Shown here piece by piece: positions 47,224 to 54,788 of a stretch of DNA of 64,000 nucleotides. The stretch comes from Dermatophagoides farinae. Its lineage: Eukaryota; Arthropoda; Arachnida; Sarcoptiformes; Pyroglyphidae. Location: contig NC_134685.1 in NCBI RefSeq assembly GCF_024713945.1, positions 372,001 to 436,000 of the forward strand. Reading direction: 5' to 3'. Made by a program: the position numbers and the translations under genes. The notes below the pieces were generated by a model. That model ran no database searches. It saw only the letters and a program-made list of their open reading frames with translations, and was not told where the DNA came from. The stretch's first letter is position 1. Every line of letters starts with the position of its first letter.

Positions 47224-48162
47224 ATGGTTTCCATAATTAATTTTTGCAATTCAAGCGAGGAATATTCATCATTTATTAATTATATGCAGGGTGAGTATTC
47301 GGTTTTTGCTTTTGAGAATGTTTTGTTTTTTACCTCATGTTCTTTTTCAGAAAATCAAATTAATACAGTAGATGAATTCAAAGATCATCTACAATACAAT
47401 GTATTGTCGTTTTTGCGAGCATTCACTAATCTTAATTTTGGAAAACTTGAAACGGACCTTGCAGTTTTTGAAGAAAATGAAAATAAAAAGAATGAACGAA
47501 AAATTGATGAAGACGATGAAATTATTAATAATATTATTGATGATGAAGATTGCCAATGTGAAAATTTATGTTGTGCAAAATTAAGACAAAAATTGAATCA
47601 TTTGTCCGAAAAAGTTGATACGATGGAAATATGGATAAAAAATGAAATGAAAAAAATCGACAATCCATTAGTAATCAATAATTCTATGAAAAATGGAGAT
47701 TTTTTATTGGAAGATAAATGGCTAGTCAAAGGCGAATTTTTACATATCGCCGCTAGAGATAGTGGCAATAGCGACCTGGCTAACCTTTTAGATTCGGTTT
47801 TTGGAAGAAAAATCTTACAAAAATACAAGTCGATTAAAGATCTTCCAAACGAGCTTAAAAAAACGATCGATTTATTAATTGGTAAGTCACTTCAATAAAC
47901 TTTCTTCAACCAATATCATCGCAACATTTAGAGCATTATTCAAGGGCAAAAGTCGTTGAAAAAGGAGGAGAGTATAATAAAATAAAAAATAATGCTAAAC
48001 AACGAATAAACAAACGTTTTGACAATTGGAATCGGTACCAGTTGAAAAAAGTAAGTCTTTTATATACATTATTATGTGATCGTACTTATATTTCATTTTG
48101 ATTTTTTTACAAAACAGAATTGTCAGTCAAATCACCATCCACATCAAATGATGATTAATTAA
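47224..48162 (+). CDS. Accessory protein of the DNA transposon (intact, three exons)
   Basis: Three exons: 47224-47881, 47932-48050 and 48118-48162, with introns of 50 and 67 nt and good GT-AG borders, giving 273 residues. The ATG at 47224 is the first in frame. The middle has an acidic stretch (about residues 85-112) with 'CQCENLCC', then a coiled-coil-like 'LRQKLNHLSEKVDTMEIWIK'. The C-terminal 100 residues ('GEFLHIAARDSGNSDLANLL', 'FGRKILQKYKSIKDLP', then a Lys/Arg-rich end) faintly resemble a BEN domain. A DNA-binding helper role like TnpA of CACTA elements would fit the position, but that is inference. Unlike its neighbour transposase it has no frame break. Confidence 0.55.
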
Positions 48163-48382
48163 ATGTTGCAATATCATCATTTTTCGCTTATTTTTTTATT
48201 TTTTCCAGTCATTTTTTTAAATTTGTAATAACCTATGTTTATATCTATGTTAATAATTAATTTTTGTTAATTTATTATCCTAATACAAATTAAAATATAT
48301 ATAATAAATAATATATAAAAAAAATTTCAGAAATCAAAATGAGTGAAATGAAAGAAAATTCCAGGGAAATCTATTGCCTACA

Positions 48383-48610
48383 GTGGTGTCTGAATGTTGT
48401 CAGACTTAGCTAAATTCAGCATCAAAAAAGTACCATAAACGACCCAGAATTCTGACGTCTGAAAGAAGTCTTTCAGACGTTTTCGCACTACCACTAGTGG
48501 TGTCTGAATGTTGTCAGACTTAGCTAACTTCAGCATCGAAAAATCACCATAAACGACCCAGAATTCTGACGTCTGAAAGAAGTCTTTCAGACGTTTTCGC
48601 ACTACCAGGG
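48383..48610. repeat. Two 114-bp tandem repeats at the right transposon end
   Basis: Units start at 48383 and 48497 with GTGGTGTCTGAATGTTG and end CGCACTACC. Each contains a perfect 11-bp stem, ACGTCTGAAAG / CTTTCAGACGT, with the 4-base loop AAGT. The unit junction is the palindrome CCACTAGTGG. The left end of the element has only one TIR copy, so the right end has been tandemly duplicated or carries a derived non-autonomous copy. Confidence 0.85.
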
Positions 48611-48683
48611 GATGGTCGTCGCTATGAATAGGTTGGCTATCATTCGGACGGAGCAGTTTAATCTGTTCATTGTTCACGAGTCG

Positions 48684-49500
48684 ATATGTACCAACCGACC
48701 AACAACCATATCAATGGTGAGATCAACAACCATATAGCCCAAGAAGAAGAACAACGACGGTTCGATCATTGGGCTGCACGTTATGTCGCTCATATCATAT
48801 ACTGGTTTCAAAATCTAATTCGAAGATCTACTTCGGATTATTCATTTCCCGTGGTTCTAGTGAACAAGAAAGACGACGGCGAGAAATCAAGATTATGCGT
48901 CGACTTCCGAAAACTGAATACCATCACCATCCCGGAAAGATACCGCATGCCAAACATCAAAGATATCGAGGACCGACTCCTAGGGGCTAAGATTTTCGCC
49001 ACATTGGACATATCATCAGGTTTTCATCACATACCGGTAGCCGAAGAAGACAAACGAAAAACAGCCTTCGTCACAATGCATGAACACTTCGAATGGAATG
49101 TAATGCCATTTGGATTGAAAAACGCTCCGGCGATTTTCCAGAGAATAGTGTACAACATACTAAAAAGAAACGGCCGACAAAATTCGCCAAAAATTGGAAT
49201 CCAAGTTATACAAAATTCTTCCATTTTTGTTTACAAACGACAAAATCGTATTGCAGATATGGCCCCACTAGATTTTCCAGTGGAACATAACCTAGCGGAT
49301 GATGGTGAGATCAACAACCATAACAATGGTGAGATCAACAACCATATCAATGGCGAGATCAACAACCATATCAATGGCGAGATCCACAACCATATCAATG
49401 GTGAGATCAACATCCATTTAGTCCAAGAAGAACAACGACGGTTCGATCATTGGACCGCGCATTATGTCTCTCACATCATATACTGGTTTCAACATGTCCG
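48684..49500 (+). pseudogene. Chimera copy 2: repeat + RT fragment 3 + repeat array
   Basis: One open frame joins, in order: 'NNHINGEINNHIAQEEEQRR', the 'FDHWAARYVAHIIYWFQ' module, a Gypsy RT fragment nearly identical to that at 42036-42480 ('SDYSFPVVLVNKKD' to 'MPFGLKNAPAIF'), the five-unit 24-bp array (49304-49423), and the 'FDHWTAHYVSHIIYWFQH' module again. The joint between module and RT is at 48809 (GGTTTCA|AAATCT) with a few bases of shared sequence. The RT lacks the YxDD motif and RNase H. The frame is open but encodes no complete enzyme. Confidence 0.75.
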
Positions 49501-49503
49501 AAT

Positions 49504-50717
49504 CAAGCAAATAAAATGGGTCAATGGCCCAGTTTCCGTTATTAACCAATTGGAAATATGCGGAAATGCTGTCCAGGTATGTAGCCCTTATTTCGAAGAG
49601 CTGATCTCAATTTTTTTTACTTCAATACATCCAGAAATTAGAGTTCTTTTTCAGACTGATTGAAATTTATCCAGAATGGCTGAATAATCCACCAAACATT
49701 TTTCCACTTTACGAGGTGGCTCGAAAAACAGTTTTTAAAATCTGTTCTCCATCGAGCATTTATGATTATAGCCTCTTTAGATCAGAGGTGGAAAAATTCG
49801 TAGAGGTATATATTATTTATTTTTAATCTCAATCATTGCTAATGAATATTTTAAAATAAAACAGATGATGAAAATCAATGAGATAAAAAGAGCAAAAGCT
49901 CATTTTATCTCTCATTATCCTTCATTGGTTGGATTTTATGGTGGCAGTTTAGTATCGTATTCATCTAGAAGATTCGAACGAAAAAATAAAGAGGTGAAAA
50001 GCCTCATTTTGCATTCAAGAAACTTCAAAGATGTTGCATATTCACTATCTTGGCTTCATCAAGCCAAAAGAATTACTGTGAAAAAAACTGGTAAGAACAA
50101 ACAAATTTATAAACCTTGGTTCTTTGAATTATTCATCTAATTCTTCCATTCAACATATTAGCACCAGAATCGTGGCCCTTGAATAGGAACATTGTCCGTG
50201 CCATCGTTCAAGGAGAATCGGAAGAAGCTATCTCTATCATAAAAGCCAAAGAACTAAAGACTGTTGATGACAAGCCCCTTTTATTTTCCATTCGAAAGTG
50301 TGTAATTCTGCAGCAAAATCGATTCGAAATCAATGGAAGAAAATACGATGTGAAAAGAAAGATAAAATCTTGCCTGAAGAAATAGTCCAAGTAAAGATGG
50401 ATAACAAGTATGTCTATTTTTATTGCTATACTCAGAATATGACAAGAGACGGCGAAGAAATCTCTTGCCAGAATCGAATTTATAAAGTCAGGAAGGGAAG
50501 AAACATCACGATAAACCAACAAACAGTCCACTTCCAAAGAATGCGAATCGAATTTCTCGCCAATTTAGATCCAGAATTGTTGGAAGTCATAAATGATAAA
50601 ACGTATAACGATGAAGATAGGAGTGTAATTCTGAAAGATTTGGAAAATATAATTGAACAAGAACATCGAGTTGTGACCCAAATCACTATTTCTTATTTGA
50701 GATATTATATGATCTGA
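49504..50717 (+). pseudogene. Transposase-like family, copy D (C-terminal exons)
   Basis: Exon-like pieces with clean borders: to 49576, 49635-49805, 49865-50090 and 50162 onward. They read 'NQLEICGNAVQ', 'KLEFFFRLIEIYPEWLNN', 'RAKAHFISHYPSLVGFYGGS', then 'SSRRFERKNKEVK', the C-terminal landmarks of the family ('KLEFF-R', 'HYP', 'Y-RFE'). A one-base frame change near 50350-50370 switches to the frame that continues to 50717 with 'YVYFYCYTQNM'. The N-terminal GDN/LLGF half is missing here but present 7.6 kb upstream as copy C. Confidence 0.6.
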
Positions 50718-52221
50718 TAATCTTATAAGCCAGCAAGATTTGTTAACATCATTGTATTTTGTCATCAACGTAGAAAAAGATTATCTTATACTTCTCGATC
50801 AAACTTCTTACAATAATTCATTCATATTTCAATTTCAATCATATTTTGGTGCCAATAAAAAAAATTAAACGAGAAAATTTCGGAAAGCAAAAATTATTCA
50901 GAAAGAAAAAAGTTTCCGGGAATCATTCTAAACAGCAGCATCATATGAGGCTGCGCAAATCAGTTTGGTTATTAACCACCATAAAAGTGGTTTTTTTTTT
51001 GCTGCGTATACCATAAAAATAACGAGCCTGGTTCTAAAAATAATTTTTTCGTTTCAGCAAACACAAATACAAACGCAATAAAAACCAAAGTGGTGTAACA
51101 GTAATAAGCATGTGATGATATGTGCGCATTTGATTTGGATAGATGGATGATAATGTGATTCAAAAAAAAAAAAAAAAAACAAAATCGAATGTAAATGCGT
51201 ATGTTGTTAAACTGAATGTTGTGTGAAAATGTATTTGTGTTTCGTGTGTATGAGTCATGCAAATGAATTTTGTTTGAAAATTTTGTTCATGTGTGTTATG
51301 GCGTTCAAATTATAACCAGAAAAAAAATGAAATCTCTATTTGGGATATTGCAAAAAAAGAAAGGCAAATCTTCACTTACCGCACTACGCCCCCCATCACA
51401 CCAGCATAGAGAAATGGATCGATCGATTATCATCATATATCGGGACAGGAAATTATTTGGCCATCATCACGACAATTACGAATCGGGAAAAGAAAAAAAT
51501 TTTGCTTCTTTTGGGAAAAACTTTGAAGCGAATTTTAGCACACAAAAACAAAATAATTTTCCAACCAACCCGGCCAAATAAAGTAATCAACAAAAAAAAC
51601 AAGTAATGCTCGAAACAACAGTCGAGCATAAAATGAAACAAAATGGCGATGATGGCTGGATTTTTCATATCATCGAATACAATCGAAAAAGAACATGCGT
51701 AATAACAAAAAAAAACAGGTCAACAAATATGGGAGTGGTGATGGTCATCATCATCATCATTATCACCAATACTGCTACAACTATTTTTGTTGGTATGCTT
51801 GCCACAAATGAATGGAAGTGAAGAAAATCAAACTTGTTGTGTGAAGTGTTGTGAACATTAAAACAATTTTATTACATGAGCAGCAATGCCTATTCTCAAT
51901 GGCGAAACGATCAAAAAAAAATGTACAAACAGAGACAAATATATGACAGCCATAGATTTGCCCATAGGCTATTTATTTTTTACAGGATTATTATCTCAAA
52001 CGACCACGATTTATGAAAAAATATGTGCAATGCTTTCAATTATGTGATTAGAATTTTTATGAGAAAATATTCGATGATCTTTTATGGTCAAATTAGTAGT
52101 ATTGAACGTCAAAAAAATGTCTAAAACTTCCAAAAGAACATTGTATACAACCTCAAAGTTGAAATCGATGGTGAAAGAAAATGCAAAATGGGAAGAGTTT
52201 TTAGTGGAGAAAATAAGTACG
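50718..52221. other. Unassigned spacer within the island
   Basis: No gene was recognised. There is a poly-A run at 51162-51178 and scattered AT-rich sequence. A short plus-strand frame at about 52117-52220 ('TSKRTLYTTSKLKSMVKENA') stops where the 30-bp direct repeat begins and may be a fragment of a mobile-element protein. Confidence 0.45.
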
Positions 52222-52225
52222 AAAT

Positions 52226-52255
52226 TTTTTTTTTATCATCGTCATGATTAATTTT
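52226..52255 (+). repeat. 30-bp direct repeat, left copy
   Basis: A T run followed by ATCATCGTCATGATTAATTTT. The same 30 bases occur at about 54652-54681. The two copies enclose 2.4 kb holding the tRNA-His gene, the Helitron helicase scrap and the GC-rich hairpin repeats. They may be ends of one segmental insertion. Confidence 0.7.
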
Positions 52256-52725
52256 TTTCATCATTTTTTATTTTTTCACAACGCTGTGATAATTTCAAAA
52301 TTGACAATAAAATAAAAATTCAAAATTTACACCATATACTTTGATTTAATATTTTTGAACTATCCACTTTTGAAAAATGATTTTTTTTTCTTTAATATAA
52401 AAAAATAGAGGTGTGATTCAATGAATAAACGTTAAAATTTAACATAAATAATCAGATAAATAACTTTTATAGCTGAAATAAGTTAGGCATATCAAATACG
52501 TAAAATTTACGTAGATTACCTTTCCCGCAATATCGATATGGTTACCTTTCTAGGGTTAAAAGGTCCAATTCTTTGAGTGTAGCATACGGCTCAACCTTTT
52601 CAAATTTGTACCATTATCAGAAATAATTGTGGTTGGCATTCGACATGCACATGCGATTGAAACATTGGACGGCCGATTTTTTTCCTATGTTATCCGATGA
52701 GGGTCGCTATATTCCTTCTATCAGC

Positions 52726-52848
52726 GCCGTGATCGTATAGTGGTTAGTACCTTGCGTTGTGGGGGGAAGCAAACATTCAACTATGATATGTTGTGTTGTT
52801 TCAATTCACAGTGCCGCAATAACCCCGGCTCGAATCCGGGTCACGGCA
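52726..52848 (+). tRNA. tRNA-His (GTG) with a 51-nt intron
   Basis: Acceptor stem GCCGTGA (52726-52732) pairs perfectly with TCACGGC (52841-52847), with discriminator A at 52848. The anticodon arm TTGCG-TTGTGG-(intron)-C-CGCAA has anticodon GTG. Removing 52763-52813 puts the intron at the canonical place between positions 37 and 38. The T arm is CCCGG-CTCGAAT-CCGGG, so position 54 is C instead of the near-universal T, which also alters the B box (GGCTCGAATCC). A T7 run at 52858-52864 is a Pol III terminator. Introns in tRNA-His are unusual. The gene could be functional or an altered copy spread with the island. Confidence 0.8.
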
Positions 52849-52857
52849 AAAGAGAAA

Positions 52858-52864
52858 TTTTTTT
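52858..52864 (+). terminator. Pol III terminator of tRNA-His
   Basis: Seven T residues starting ten bases after the discriminator base, the usual RNA polymerase III stop. Confidence 0.6.
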
Positions 52865-52867
52865 GCT

Positions 52868-52990
52868 ACACTAAAAATACACACCATTTTTCGAGTATAC
52901 ACTCTAAAATACACACCATTTTTCGAGTATACACTCTAAAATACACACCATTTTTTGAGTGTACACTCTAAAATAGACTCCATTTTTTAA
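52868..52990. repeat. 32-bp tandem repeat after the tRNA gene
   Basis: About 3.5 units of a 32-base repeat containing AAAATACACACCATTTTTCG followed by AGTATACACTCT; later units drift to TTTTTTGAGTGT and AAAATAGACTCC. No coding content. The array follows the Pol III terminator directly. Confidence 0.85.
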
Positions 52991-53929
52991 AATTTATTAT
53001 TTATCAGTATATTAATTGTCGAAATAGCCGTTGAACAACGGTATGGTTGTGCTGATGATGAATGTTGTATATGTCTTTATTTTGTGTTTTTTGGTTTTGT
53101 TTGATGCAATCGTATCAATCTCGCCATGGAACTGGTTCAAAATGAAGAAACGAATGACATGACGCCTATTCAAAATCAAATTGATACTCCGAACAAATAG
53201 ATTTAATTGCAATCCAAAACGGAGGCTCGAGAGAGAACAATCAACTGTGTGAAAATCCAACACACAATCGGTGACAGTGGCGCCGCTACTGTCAATAGTC
53301 AAGAAAGTGGTGAACAAGAACTTGGCAACAAATTATATTGATATATTGCAAATAATATTGGATCAAATAATAACGAATGTGGAAAATGAATGGTTCGATT
53401 GTCTGATTATAATAAAGTACATCAAAAATTCAACAGAATCCAAGTATGTGGATGGACAAGAATCAAAAATAGATATCTACTATTCTATGACGCTAAGGAT
53501 GTCTGTAAACTGCGGCGAAGCTGAGCCGGCCATTCCTACTTATTTTCAGTACAAACATAACTATTTGGTATGAGCTACTCAGTGTGTGTTGTGTGTGTGT
53601 GTGTCTGAGCATGCGGGAAAACTTTTGAATGCCTCTGAACAGTTCGTCCAGCTCAGAAGTAGAAGTCGCTTCCAAAGAAACGCATTCTGTGGTATGTAGC
53701 TTTGACAAAGCATTTTTTCATTGTTCTAGCTCCGCACACTTTGCTGCAGATTTTGCATCCCATAGATGGTGCAGTCATTCAATAGAACATAGAAAGAGTT
53801 CGAATCGTCGAATTCGAATTTTGATAGCGACCACGTGATTTTCATTTTGTGTGAATGTATATGAGTATTTGATGAGTATGTTTGTATTATTATAAGTATT
53901 GAAAAGTGAGTATTGTATTGTTATAGTGA
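52991..53929. other. Unassigned spacer within the island
   Basis: A plus-strand frame at 53271-53573 ('LATNYIDILQIILDQIITNV') and a minus-strand frame at 53012-53317 have balanced composition but no recognised family. A GT run lies at 53583-53603. Probably decayed mobile DNA. Confidence 0.4.
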
Positions 53930-54052
53930 TGTCGATTCATGTGATTAACATAATTGACTTATTGCTCAAAGATCTCATGCAGTCGCAAGAAGTTTTTGGT
54001 GGTAAATTAATCATCTTTGGGGGAGATTTTCGTCAAATATTTTTGGTGTAGA
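53930..54052 (+). pseudogene. Helitron Pif1-like helicase scrap
   Basis: About 40 codons reading 'IIDLLLKDLMQSQEVFGGKL' and 'IIFGGDFRQIF'. 'FGGK-[VI]-[IV]-x-GGDFRQ-[IV]-LPV' is a hallmark of the Pif1-type helicase domain of Helitron Rep/Hel proteins (Walker B and following motif). The frame ends at a stop just where the 37-bp inverted repeat starts. Only this scrap of the protein is present. Confidence 0.7.
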
Positions 54053-54120
54053 TGCTGCGATCGTTGTTGACCTATTTTGCTGAAGGTCAACAACGATCGC
54101 AGCATCTACACCAAAAATAT
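54037..54120. repeat. Perfect 37-bp inverted repeat (10-base loop)
   Basis: Left arm 54037-54073, right arm 54084-54120, loop ATTTTGCTGA. All 37 positions pair, from ATATTTTTGGTGTAGATG at the outer end to GTTGACCT at the loop. It begins inside the helicase scrap. A second, imperfect repeat follows: CAACTTATCGAT (54130-54141) against ATCGATAAGTTG (about 54173-54184). Confidence 0.95.
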
Positions 54121-54239
54121 CGTATTCCGCCAACTTATCGATATCGATGAACAATAATAAGTATGCTGTTTGATCGATAAGTTGATGTTGGATTTACGTA
54201 ACATTTTCAAAGGTGTCAGGTACAATACAAAAGTCATGG

Positions 54240-54545
54240 CTGAGCCTGCGGTACCAAACCGAAAGCCGGAAGCAAAACGCCGTGCATAGAAATCCACCGT
54301 CAGGCACGAAGCGTTAAAATTGACACCTTTGGCTGGATGCCAAGCAGGGGGGCGGCGCAGCCGTCCCCACCTGCGGGCATCCAGTTATATTGACCGTCAA
54401 GGATTGATACCTTTGGCTGGGTACCAAGCAGGGGGGGCGGCGCAGCCGCCACACCTGCGGGTATCCAGCTATATTGACTGTCAGGAGTCAGCCCCGCAGG
54501 GCCAGCCTGGGGCAGGCGCGAAGCGCCTGTACCGGGCTGGTAATG
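54240..54545. repeat. GC-rich cluster of hairpin repeats
   Basis: A 300-base island of high GC in AT-rich surroundings. Two 84-base units (54320-54403 and 54404-54487) each form a long hairpin. Unit 1 has outer stem GGATGCC/GGCATCC, inner stem GCAGG/CCTGC and tip GGGGCGGC around GCA. Unit 2 has GGGTACC/GGTATCC, so one G-C pair is replaced by A-T on both sides. Further hairpins follow, for example CAGGCGC-GAA-GCGCCTG (about 54513-54529) and GCCCC...GGGGC (about 54490-54513). Composition and structure resemble bacterial or organellar palindromic repeats. Origin is unknown. Confidence 0.8.
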
Positions 54546-54651
54546 ATAATAAATTTGGCAAAAATCTAACTGAATCTCATCTACTCGTCAAATCCAAGTC
54601 CAACTAATCAACAACTGATGTTTGTACCGCCATCTGTCGTATTGTGGTATC

Positions 54652-54681
54652 GTTTTTTTTTATCATCGTCATGATTAATTT
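54652..54681 (+). repeat. 30-bp direct repeat, right copy
   Basis: Same T-run plus ATCATCGTCATGATTAATTTT as at 52226. It closes the 2.4-kb segment that contains the tRNA gene and hairpin cluster. Confidence 0.7.
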
Positions 54682-54788
54682 TCCAACTAAAAAACATGAT
54701 CGAAATACGAATTTTCAAAAAAATATAAAAACAAAAATATATCGATTGTATCGGTTCCAGTGTGTTTGATTATATCATTTTGTATGTA

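Larger units (their letters stand above)
43775..48610 (-). mobile_element. DNA transposon with CCCTGGTAGTGCG terminal inverted repeats
   Basis: The left end CCCTGGTAGTGCGAAAA (43775-43791) is the inverse of the right end TTTTCGCACTACCAGGG (48594-48610), and the similarity continues imperfectly inward to about 30 bases. Subterminal DNA is full of TCTGAAA/TTTCAGA motifs, as in CACTA-type elements. It encodes a decayed transposase on the minus strand and an intact three-exon second gene on the plus strand, transcribed divergently. It lies between the two chimera copies. A target-site duplication is not evident in the flanks (left GTG, right GAT). The CMC/EnSpm-like assignment comes from the transposase motifs. 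Confidence 0.75.

Noticed and set aside
48378-48677. 99-codon minus-strand frame with a 38-residue repeat
   Set aside because: The repeat is simply the 114-bp (3 x 38) tandem DNA repeat at the transposon end read through; no other support.
54320-54607. 95-codon frame across the GC-rich repeats
   Set aside because: It stays open only because the repeat length is a multiple of three; the evidence is for structured DNA or RNA, not protein.
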